Of a stretch of 7,008 bases of DNA, positions 1-5,263 are shown in pieces. The notes below the pieces were generated by a model that searched no databases, was not told where the DNA came from, and saw only the letters and a program-made list of their open reading frames with translations. How positions within the stretch are numbered: position 1 is the stretch's first letter; each line of letters opens with the position of its first letter. A program made the translations under genes and the position numbers. Source of the DNA: Acidobacteriota bacterium (GTDB taxonomy: Bacteria; Acidobacteriota; Vicinamibacteria; Vicinamibacterales; JACQTH01); the NCBI GenBank assembly GCA_016210935.1, contig JACQTH010000402.1, forward strand, positions 1-7,008, read 5' to 3'.

Positions 1-402
1 ATCAATTTCACGACGAGCAGCGCGAGCCTGCGGCTGCCGGGGAACACGCAGCGTCCGGATGCGAGCGGCACCCCGAACGTGCTGGGCGGCATCGGACCGG
101 GCAATCTCTGGTTCGAGACGTCGGTCTTCTCGGCGCCCCCGCCCAACACCTGGGGCAACGTGCGTCGCAACGCTCTTTTGAACGGGCCCGGGTACGTGAA
201 TCTCGACGCGACGATTGCGAAGTGGTTCGCGCTAGGCGGCAGCACGCGCGCCGAAGCGCGCATCGACGCGTTCAACATCACCAATACGCCGCATTTCAGC
301 AATCCGACCGGCGACTTCGGCAACGCGCGCTTCGGGCAGATCACGAGCACGCTCGCCAACAGCACGCGGGTCGTCCGCTTCGGGTTGCGCGTGGTGTTCT
401 GA
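1..402 (+). CDS. TonB-dependent receptor-like outer-membrane protein, C-terminal end (5' truncated)
   Basis: The frame is open from base 1 and ends at TGA 400-402, giving the last 133 residues of a larger protein whose start lies outside the window. The visible part has alternating polar and hydrophobic beta-strand segments. It includes EARIDAFNITNTPHFSNP, then a FGNARFGQITST stretch, and it ends in VVRFGLRVVF. A DAFNxxNxPxFxxP segment, an RFGQI turn and a terminal strand ending in Phe are typical of large TonB-dependent, carboxypeptidase-regulatory-domain receptors abundant in Acidobacteriota. The final Phe fits the beta-signal read by the BAM complex. The plug, TonB box and signal peptide are not in view, so the substrate cannot be told and active transport is unproven. 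The gene has no evident functional link to the translation genes downstream. The family call is from pattern memory. Confidence 0.72.
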   Translation: MNFTTSSASLRLPGNTQRPDASGTPNVLGGIGPGNLWFETSVFSAPPPNTWGNVRRNALLNGPGYVNLDATIAKWFALGGSTRAEARIDAFNITNTPHFSNPTGDFGNARFGQITSTLANSTRVVRFGLRVVF

Positions 403-453
403 GTGCCGCATGAAGCGGTGCTATCGCTAAGACGGACGCCGCGTCGTGGCCGT

Positions 454-483
454 TTGCGGCCCGTCGTTGGCCGCTGTTATACT
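454..483 (+). promoter_or_regulatory. Candidate sigma-70-type promoter for the tRNA-Val gene
   Basis: TATACT at 478-483 differs from the -10 consensus at one position. TTGCGG at 454-459 is a partial -35 box, and the two are 18 bases apart. Transcription would start near 490, about 26 bases before the mature tRNA 5' end. The rest of the 403-515 spacer holds a small GGCCG-TTTG-CGGCC hairpin (448-461) overlapping the -35 box and no T-run, so I see no convincing terminator for the upstream receptor gene. With no terminator seen between the tRNA and thrS, this promoter could also feed thrS. Confidence 0.4.
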
Positions 484-515
484 TGGGGTTTCTGGACGTC
501 CGGATCTTCTTGTCT

Positions 516-591
516 AGGCGCGTAGCTCAGTGGTTAGAGCGCCTGCTTGACACGCAGGAGGTCGACGGTTCGAGTCCGTCCGTGCCTACCA
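516..591 (+). tRNA. tRNA-Val (anticodon GAC)
   Basis: All four arms fold. The acceptor stem 516-522 pairs with 581-587 (seven pairs including one G-U), followed by discriminator A588 and encoded CCA at 589-591. The D-stem GCTC 525-528 pairs with GAGC 537-540. The anticodon stem 542-546 pairs with 554-558 around the loop TTGACAC, giving anticodon GAC at 549-551, which reads GUC and GUU valine codons. The variable loop is 559-563. The T-stem 564-568 pairs with 576-580 around the loop TTCGAGT. U8 and A9 are T523 and A524. The first acceptor pair is A-U rather than the common G-C. No integrase or att-like duplication is visible next to it. Confidence 0.96.
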
Positions 592-597
592 GAATTG

Positions 598-695
598 AAT
601 TTGGCGATTTGGCGAATGGACGAGTGGGCGATTGAAAATCGGCCGTCAATCGCCAAATAAATCGCCGAATCGCTCAATCGCCAGATCGCCAGATT
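598..695. repeat. Long imperfect palindrome of TTGGCGAT-type units before thrS
   Basis: Bases 598-633 pair with 660-695: 32 of 36 positions match, counting G-T wobbles, around a 26-base centre. Each arm is built from degenerate units of about 8 bases, such as TTGGCGAT on the left and its complement ATCGCCAA or ATCGCCAG on the right. The element fills nearly the whole gap between the tRNA 3' end and the thrS ATG at 698. The same unit family recurs at 3995-4159 in an AT-richer version, so this looks like a dispersed intergenic repeat rather than a gene-specific riboswitch. It lacks a T-run and is not a typical terminator. If transcribed it would form a long hairpin against the thrS start. Confidence 0.8.
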
Positions 696-697
696 CC

Positions 698-2647
698 ATG
701 CCTCAGGTCACCGTCACGCTTCCTGATGGAGCGCGCCTTCAGATCGCCAGCGGCGCACCCGTCCGCGAGGTCGCGGCCACCGTCTCGCCGCGGCTCGCGA
801 AAGCGGCGCTGGCGGCCGTGGTCGACGACCGGATGGTCGACCTCTCGTTTTCGCTCGAGCGCGACGCGCGCGTCCGCATCGTCACCGCCGATTCCCCGGA
901 AGCGCTCCAGTTGTATCGCCACAGCACGGCGCACCTGATGGCCGCCGCGGTCACGAACCTGTTCCCCGGCGCGCAGTGCGGCATCGGCCCGGCCACCGAC
1001 GAAGGCTTCTTCTACGACTTCGTCGTCGATCGGCCGTTCGTGCCCGAAGATCTCGACGCCATCGAGAAGAAGATGCGGGAGCTGGCCGCCGCCAACCTGC
1101 CGTACGAGCGGCAGATGTGGCCGCGCGAGGAGGCCAGGACGTTCTTTGCGGCGCACGGCGAGCCGCTGAAGGTCCAGCTGATCGAGGAGAAGACGGCCGG
1201 TCAGTCCCACGTGTCCTGTTACACGATCAAGGACACGGACACGTTCGTGGACTTCTGTACGGGACCGCATGTGCCCTCCTCCGGCAGGCTGAAGACGTTC
1301 AAGCTGCTCTCGACATCGAACGCGTACTGGAAGGGCGACGCGCGCAATCAGCCGATGCAGCGGATCTACGGCACGGCGTTTCTCTCGGACGCCGAGCTGA
1401 AGGCGCACCTGCGGCGGCTCGAGGAAGCGAAGAAGCGCGACCATCGCCGGCTCGGCCGCGAGCTCGGTCTGTTCACGTTTCACCCGTGGGCGCCCGGCGC
1501 CGCCTTCTGGCTCGCCAAAGGGACGACGCTGTACAACACGCTCGCGAATTACATGCGCGAGGTGCTGTTTCCGGCGGGGTATGTCGAGCTGAAGACGCCG
1601 CTCATCTACAACAAGGCCTTGTGGGAAGCGTCCGGGCATTGGACGCACTACCGCGAGAACATGTTTCTGCTGGAGTCGGAGACCGAGCAGATGGCCGTCA
1701 AGGCGATGAATTGCCCTGGCCATTTCCTCGTCTTTGCCAGCGAAGTGCGGAGCTATCGCGATCTGCCTCTCCGGTTTCACGAGCAGACGCCCCTTCATCG
1801 CAACGAGGCGTCGGGCGTCCTCTCGGGGCTTACGCGTGTCCGTCAGTTCTCGCAGGACGACGCCCATTGTTTCGTGACGCAGGATCAGATCGGCGAAGAG
1901 GTCGAGCGTCTGCTGAGGCTGGCGCAGCGCGTGAACCGCGACTTCGGCCTCGAGTCCACGGCGAAGCTCTCCACCCGGCCCGAGGAGCATCTGGGCGAGG
2001 TCGCTGTGTGGGAGAACGCCGAGGCGCAGCTCAAAGCCGCGCTCGAGCGGGCCGCGCAGCCCTACACGGTGGCGGAAAAGGAGGGCGCGTTCTACGGCCC
2101 GAAAATCGATTTCGACGTGACGGACGCCATCGGGCGCAAGTGGCAGTGCGCCACCATTCAGCTCGATTACAACATGCCCGAGCGCTTCAATCTGAGATAC
2201 ATCGGCGCCGACAACACGGAGCATCGGCCCGTGGTGATTCATCGGGCCATCTTCGGAAGCTTCGAGCGCTTCATCGCGCTCCTGATCGAGAATTACGCGG
2301 GGGCGTTTCCCTTGTGGATCGCACCGGTCCAGGTCACGGTTCTGCCGATTGCCGACCGCCACGTGGACTACGCGCGGTCCGTGCTGGCGCGGCTCGAAGC
2401 CGCCGGGTTGCGCGCCGAGCTGGACGACCGGCAGGAAAAAATCGGGTTCAAGATTCGAGAGGCGCAGCTGCAGAAGATCCCTTATATGCTGGTGGTAGGC
2501 GACCGCGAGGCGGCCGACGGCACCGTGGCCGTCCGCAGCCGGTCGGCGGGTGACCTGGGATCGCGGGCGGTCGACGCGTTCATCCTGGACGCGCGCCGGG
2601 AGATCGACGCCAAGCGCGCGCGATCGGATGACAAAGCGGTCGCCTAA
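698..2647 (+). CDS. thrS: Threonyl-tRNA synthetase
   Basis: Cytosolic class II synthetase that charges tRNA-Thr with threonine and edits mischarged Ser-tRNA. The 649 residues are near the usual length. Domains in order: TGS (about 1-62, starting PQVTVTLPDG); editing domain (about 70-225) with H75/H79 in HSTAH and C187/H191 in CTGPH; class II catalytic core (about 250-540); anticodon-binding domain (about 542-640). The expected zinc ligands are present as C339 (MNCPGH), H390 (QDDAH) and H515 (VIHRAI). Motif 2 is HRNEASG at 367-373 and motif 3 is around GSFERF 520-525. The frame is open upstream to a TTG at 632, but those 22 codons are palindrome sequence and the TGS domain begins right after ATG 698, so I choose 698. 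No Shine-Dalgarno is visible. Gene order with infC matches other bacteria. Confidence 0.97.
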   Translation: MPQVTVTLPDGARLQIASGAPVREVAATVSPRLAKAALAAVVDDRMVDLSFSLERDARVRIVTADSPEALQLYRHSTAHLMAAAVTNLFPGAQCGIGPATDEGFFYDFVVDRPFVPEDLDAIEKKMRELAAANLPYERQMWPREEARTFFAAHGEPLKVQLIEEKTAGQSHVSCYTIKDTDTFVDFCTGPHVPSSGRLKTFKLLSTSNAYWKGDARNQPMQRIYGTAFLSDAELKAHLRRLEEAKKRDHRRLGRELGLFTFHPWAPGAAFWLAKGTTLYNTLANYMREVLFPAGYVELKTPLIYNKALWEASGHWTHYRENMFLLESETEQMAVKAMNCPGHFLVFASEVRSYRDLPLRFHEQTPLHRNEASGVLSGLTRVRQFSQDDAHCFVTQDQIGEEVERLLRLAQRVNRDFGLESTAKLSTRPEEHLGEVAVWENAEAQLKAALERAAQPYTVAEKEGAFYGPKIDFDVTDAIGRKWQCATIQLDYNMPERFNLRYIGADNTEHRPVVIHRAIFGSFERFIALLIENYAGAFPLWIAPVQVTVLPIADRHVDYARSVLARLEAAGLRAELDDRQEKIGFKIREAQLQKIPYMLVVGDREAADGTVAVRSRSAGDLGSRAVDAFILDARREIDAKRARSDDKAVA

Positions 2648-2687
2648 GGCCGCACTAAGCGGATCGGTGTCGCCAGCAAACGCGCCG

Positions 2688-2732
2688 AGCGCCAGCGAGG
2701 CGTGGGAGGCGCTGGGGGTGGGGCCCCAGCGC
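2688..2732 (+). promoter_or_regulatory. infC leader with mutually exclusive hairpins
   Basis: The 107-base gap between thrS and infC holds a perfect 9-bp stem, GCGCTGGGG 2709-2717 with CCCCAGCGC 2724-2732, and a 6-base loop. The left arm of that stem can instead pair upstream: CCAGCG 2692-2697 with CGCTGG 2710-2715, or AGCGCC 2688-2693 with GGCGCT 2708-2713. This gives a two-state fold ending 9 bases before the infC Shine-Dalgarno. The strong hairpin is followed by AAACTAATTAAA, not a T-run, so a classic intrinsic terminator is unlikely. In other bacteria IF3 or L20 controls infC-rpmI-rplT through mRNA leaders. A similar role here is only inference, and I do not recognise a known leader motif. 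Confidence 0.45.
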
Positions 2733-2741
2733 AAACTAATT

Positions 2742-2749
2742 AAAGGAGG
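2742..2749 (+). promoter_or_regulatory. Strong Shine-Dalgarno deciding the AUC start of infC
   Basis: AAAGGAGG is a near-perfect anti-16S match, 5 bases before ATC 2755. It is the best ribosome binding site in the window. There is no in-frame ATG, GTG or TTG nearby downstream before the conserved IF3 N-terminus begins, so this site fixes the start at ATC. Confidence 0.85.
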
Positions 2750-2754
2750 CCAGT

Positions 2755-3348
2755 ATCGCATTCGAACGCGGACCACGACGAGATGACAGGACGCGGGTCA
2801 ACGAGCGCATTCGGGTCCGCGAGATTCGGGTCATCGACGATGGCGGCGAGCAGCTCGGCATCATGTCGCCGCAGCAGGCTTTGACGATTGCGCGCGCCAA
2901 AGGCCTCGACCTCGTGGAGGTCGCGGCCGGCGCGGTCCCTCCCGTCTGCCGAATCATGGATTTCGGCAAGTATCAGTACCAGGAGCAGAAGAAGGCGCGC
3001 GAGGCCCGGAAGCACCAGAAAGTCATCGAGATCAAGGAGATCAAGTTCCGCCCGAAGGTCGACGAGCACGACTATCAGTTCAAGAAGAAGCACATCGAGC
3101 GCTTCATCGCCGACGGTGACAAGGTGAAGGCGACGATCTTCTTCCGCGGCCGCGAGATGGCGCACCCGGAAATCGGGCGGCGGATTCTCAACCGGCTCAT
3201 CGATGAACTGGCGGATGTCGCGGTCGCGGAGAATCAGCCGCGCATGGAAGGCAACCAGATGCACACGATTCTCGCCAGGAAGACGGGAGTGAAGCCTGGC
3301 GCAACGGTGGCGAAAGGCGGGCCGATCAAGCGGCCAGAGACACCCTGA
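2755..3348 (+). CDS. infC: Translation initiation factor IF-3, AUC start codon
   Basis: IF3 binds the 30S subunit, blocks premature 50S joining and checks start codon and initiator tRNA. The 197-residue product is of family length. The N-domain includes RVNERIRVREIRVIDD (14-29). The IF3 signature RIMDFGKYQYQEQK lies at 66-79, followed by a charged linker (about 78-95) and the C-domain with IKFRPKVDEHDYQFK (95-109) and FFRGREMAHPEIG (128-140). The first in-frame ATG (2863) would delete the conserved N-terminal strand. The frame is closed by TAA at 2737-2739, leaving ATC 2755 behind the ideal Shine-Dalgarno as the start. Rare AUU, AUC or AUA starts are the known basis of IF3 autoregulation in other bacteria, and the same is likely here. 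The tail after about residue 178 (GVKPGATVAKGGPIKRPETP) is an extra flexible segment. Confidence 0.95.
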   Translation: MAFERGPRRDDRTRVNERIRVREIRVIDDGGEQLGIMSPQQALTIARAKGLDLVEVAAGAVPPVCRIMDFGKYQYQEQKKAREARKHQKVIEIKEIKFRPKVDEHDYQFKKKHIERFIADGDKVKATIFFRGREMAHPEIGRRILNRLIDELADVAVAENQPRMEGNQMHTILARKTGVKPGATVAKGGPIKRPETP

Positions 3349-3353
3349 TTCTT

Positions 3354-3551
3354 ATGCCGAAACTCAAAACCCATCGGGGCGCGGCGAAGCGCTTCAAGAA
3401 GACGGCAACCGGGAAGTTCCTGCGCGCGCACGCGTTCAAACGCCATCTCCTCACGAGCAAGACCACCAGGCAGAAGCGCCATCTGGGCCCCGGCGCGCCC
3501 GTGTCCGCAAGCGACGCGGCCAAGCTGGCCCGGATGCTGCCGTATAAATAA
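3354..3551 (+). CDS. rpmI: 50S ribosomal protein bL35
   Basis: Small basic large-subunit protein of 65 residues, the usual length. It begins MPKLKTHRGAAKRFKKTATG, the family hallmark, with a later SKTTRQKRHLG segment and a C-terminal helix ending MLPYK. The ATG lies 5 bases after the infC stop. No clear Shine-Dalgarno precedes it, so expression probably depends on translational coupling to infC. Its place between infC and rplT is the standard one. Confidence 0.97.
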   Translation: MPKLKTHRGAAKRFKKTATGKFLRAHAFKRHLLTSKTTRQKRHLGPGAPVSASDAAKLARMLPYK

Positions 3552-3558
3552 GCTCGGA

Positions 3559-3617
3559 CTTCGGGCTTCAGGCTTCGGGCTCCAGGAAAGCCGAAGCCCG
3601 GAGGCCGTAGCCCGAAG
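3559..3617. repeat. CTTCGGGCT-type palindromic repeat between rpmI and rplT
   Basis: The outer arms CTTCGGGCT 3559-3567 and AGCCCGAAG 3609-3617 are perfectly complementary over 9 bp. Inside, GGCTTCGG 3571-3578 pairs with CCGAAGCC 3591-3598, and in another register CGGGCT 3576-3581 pairs with AGCCCG 3595-3600. The arms are tandem degenerate copies of a GGGCTTC unit, giving several pairing registers. There is no T-run. The unit differs from the GGCGATTT type at 598 and 3995. It occupies most of the rpmI-rplT spacer and ends 20 bases before the rplT ATG. A dispersed repeat is the simplest reading. An L20-responsive mRNA structure is possible but unsupported. Confidence 0.75.
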
Positions 3618-3627
3618 GCCGATTGCC

Positions 3628-3631
3628 GGAG
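3628..3631 (+). promoter_or_regulatory. rplT Shine-Dalgarno
   Basis: GGAG sits 6 bases before ATG 3638. It supports that start over the in-frame TTG at 3623, which would add five residues not found in the family. Confidence 0.7.
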
Positions 3632-3637
3632 ATTCTC

Positions 3638-3985
3638 ATGCCTCGAGTCAAACGTGGAACCGTTCGTCGGGCCAAACGGAAGAAGCTCCTCGCGCGGGCG
3701 AAGGGGTTCTATCAGACCAAGAGCAAGCTGTATCGTGCCGCGAAGGAAGCGGTCGATACCTCGCTGAAGTACGCCTACGTCGGCCGCCGCCGGAAGAAGC
3801 GCGATTTCCGGCGCCTCTGGATCGTCCGGATCAATGCCGCCACGCGCGAGAACGGGATGACGTACGGGCAGTTCATCCACGGCCTGCAGGCGCGGGGCAT
3901 CACGATCGACCGGAAGCATCTGGCCGACCTGGCCGTGTCACACCCGTCCGCGTTTGCGAAGCTGGTGGAGCAGGCGAGGCCATAG
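3638..3985 (+). CDS. rplT: 50S ribosomal protein bL20
   Basis: Early-assembly 23S rRNA-binding protein of 115 residues, close to the usual length of about 118. It starts MPRVKRGTVRRAKRKKLLARAK with the basic N-terminal extension. The L20 signature KKRDFRRLWIVRINA lies at 53-67, followed by the globular domain with TYGQFIHGLQARGI (75-88) and DRKHLADLAV (91-100). In several bacteria L20 represses its own operon by binding mRNA. Candidate structures here are the infC leader (2688-2732) and the palindrome at 3559-3617, but neither shows a recognised L20 site. The gene ends 9 bases before the large palindrome that precedes pheS. Confidence 0.97.
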   Translation: MPRVKRGTVRRAKRKKLLARAKGFYQTKSKLYRAAKEAVDTSLKYAYVGRRRKKRDFRRLWIVRINAATRENGMTYGQFIHGLQARGITIDRKHLADLAVSHPSAFAKLVEQARP

Positions 3986-3994
3986 CCGTCCGGG

Positions 3995-4159
3995 CATTTG
4001 AAAATCGAGTGATTTGAAATTTGGTGATTGATTTTCAGATTGGACGATTGAAAATCTGGTGACCTATTGGATGATTTCAATCGCCAATGAATCACCAATT
4101 ACCCAATCGCTCGATGTGTCAATCAATCACCAGACTCTCAATCACCAGATTTTCAAATG
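3995..4159. repeat. Long AT-rich palindromic repeat before pheS, enclosing its start codon
   Basis: The outermost 12 bases CATTTGAAAATC (3995-4006) are the exact complement of GATTTTCAAATG (4148-4159), and pairing continues imperfectly inward for roughly 45 more bases through GGTGATT / AATCACC units. The last three bases of the right arm are the pheS ATG. A competing inner hairpin pairs GATTTTCA 4030-4037 with TGAAAATC 4049-4056. The units (GGTGATTG, GGCGATTG and their complements) match the family at 598-695. The stretch is visibly AT-richer than the coding sequence. I found no pheM-like leader peptide and no T-box signature in it. This element makes up nearly all of the rplT-pheS gap. Confidence 0.82.
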
Positions 4160-5263
4160 CCACCGTCCGTAGATCAGTTCCGATCAGCCTTTCTCGAAGA
4201 GCTGCATCACGTCTCTACCGAGCGTGATCTGCAGCGGCTCCGCGACCGCTATCTCGGACGCAAGGGCGGCGTCGTCTCCAGCCTGATGAAGCAGATCGCG
4301 GGCGCCCCCGAGGGCGACCGTCGACGGCTCGGCCAGCTCGCCAATCAGTTCAAGACGGAAGTCGAACGCGCGATCGACGAGCGCGTCCAGGCGCTGAAGG
4401 CGCTCCAGCAGCCTCTCGGCTCGGTCGACATCAGCCTGCCCGGCCGTCCGGTCGCACAGGGACGCCGGCACCCGCTCGTGATCCTGCGCGACCGGCTCGA
4501 GGAGATCTTCGCCGAGATGGGCTACGCGTCCGTCGAAGGGCCCGAAATCGAGGACGAGTATCACAACTTCGAGGCCCTCAACATCCCGCCGGATCATCCT
4601 GCGCGCGACATGCAGGACACGCTGTATCTCAGTCAGCCGGTTGAAGTCCGCCGCGCGACGGTGCCGTTATCCGATCCCTTCGACTTCGCTCAGGGCGGGC
4701 GGGCTGTCGAACAGATCAACCGGCCCGGCACCTTGCTCCGAACTCACACATCCGGGATGCAGATTCGGTACATGGAAGCGCACGAGCCGCCCATCCGGAT
4801 CATCGCGCCAGGCCGCGTGTATCGCCGCGACAACCTCGATCTGACGCACACGCCGATGTTCCACCAGGTGGAAGGGCTTGTGGTCGACGAGTCGATCACC
4901 ATGGCCGATCTGAAAGGGACGCTCATTCACCTGCTGAAGGCCCTCTTCGGCCCTGACGCACGCGCCCTCTTCCGGCCGACGTTCTTCCCGTACACCGAAC
5001 CGAGCGCCGATGTGTTCGTCAGTTGTCACAAATGTGGCGGCGGCGGCTGCCCCGTCTGCAAGCGAACCGGATGGCTGGAAGTCCTGGGCTGCGGCATGGT
5101 GCATCCGGCGGTGTTCGAGGCGGTCGGCTATGACCCCGAGCGGTACAGCGGGTTCGCGTTCGGCATCGGCATCGAGCGGCTGGCGATGCTGAAGTACGGC
5201 GTCGACGACATCCGGATGTTCTACGAGAACGACCTCCGGTTCCTGGAGCAGCTCCCGCAGTGA
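4157..5263 (+). CDS. pheS: Phenylalanyl-tRNA synthetase alpha subunit, with in-frame insertion
   Basis: Catalytic subunit of the cytosolic alpha2-beta2 PheRS. It has 368 residues, longer than the usual 330-350. An N-terminal helical arm (1-85) precedes the class II core: HPLVILRDRLEEIF (105-118), VEGPEIEDEYHNFEALNIPPDHPARDM, LLRTHTSGMQIR (193-204), motif 2 GRVYRRDNLDLTHTPMFHQVEG (219-240) and motif 3 GFAFGIGIERLAM (332-344). A CxxCx4CxxC cluster (C290, C293, C298, C301) lies before GWLEVLGCGMVHP, an arrangement I recall in part of the family. Between DTLYL (154-158) and LLRTHTS normally only a few residues occur. Here 34 do, including PFDFAQG (174-180) encoded by a dispersed repeat. There is no Shine-Dalgarno, and the ATG is inside the repeat foot. 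Its stop overlaps the pheT start. Confidence 0.96.
   Translation: MPPSVDQFRSAFLEELHHVSTERDLQRLRDRYLGRKGGVVSSLMKQIAGAPEGDRRRLGQLANQFKTEVERAIDERVQALKALQQPLGSVDISLPGRPVAQGRRHPLVILRDRLEEIFAEMGYASVEGPEIEDEYHNFEALNIPPDHPARDMQDTLYLSQPVEVRRATVPLSDPFDFAQGGRAVEQINRPGTLLRTHTSGMQIRYMEAHEPPIRIIAPGRVYRRDNLDLTHTPMFHQVEGLVVDESITMADLKGTLIHLLKALFGPDARALFRPTFFPYTEPSADVFVSCHKCGGGGCPVCKRTGWLEVLGCGMVHPAVFEAVGYDPERYSGFAFGIGIERLAMLKYGVDDIRMFYENDLRFLEQLPQ
4676..4695. repeat. Dispersed short palindromic repeat inside pheS
   Basis: CCCTTCGACTTCGCTCAGGG has CCCT/AGGG ends. It matches a repeat I know from many environmental bacterial genomes (complement CCTGAGCGAAGTCGAAGG), often seen in proteins as PFDFAQG, STSLRAG or ALSEVEG depending on frame. 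Here it reads PFDFAQG in the pheS frame, at codons 174-180. A short hairpin CTGT-CGA-ACAG follows at 4704-4714. The recognition is from memory, with no search run. Confidence 0.7.

Noticed and set aside
403..470. Rho-independent terminator after the receptor gene
   Set aside because: Small hairpins exist (406-418 and 448-461), but neither is followed by a T-run.
516..591. tRNA-Val as an integration site for a mobile element
   Set aside because: No integrase, no duplicated tRNA 3' end and no foreign-looking genes in the window. The downstream genes are core translation genes.
976..2553. Second long + strand frame inside thrS
   Set aside because: It is a +2-frame shadow of thrS, with Arg/Ala-rich translation and no conserved motif.
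674..2776. Very long open frame on the minus strand across thrS
   Set aside because: It mirrors the codon bias of a strongly conserved GC-rich gene. Its product is arginine-rich with no recognisable domain, and thrS is unambiguous.
4048..4076. Promoter inside the pre-pheS repeat (TTGAAA followed by an AT-rich stretch)
   Set aside because: There is no good -10 at the right distance, and the AT-rich composition makes chance matches likely.
3986..4156. pheM-type leader peptide with Phe codons, or a T-box, ahead of pheS
   Set aside because: The only short ATG frame (from 4071) has no Phe run and does not stop before pheS. No T-box core sequence and no terminator T-run were found.
3995..4159. 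CRISPR-like array
   Set aside because: The units are degenerate, only about 8 bases long, arranged as an inverted palindrome without unique spacers, and no cas genes are near.
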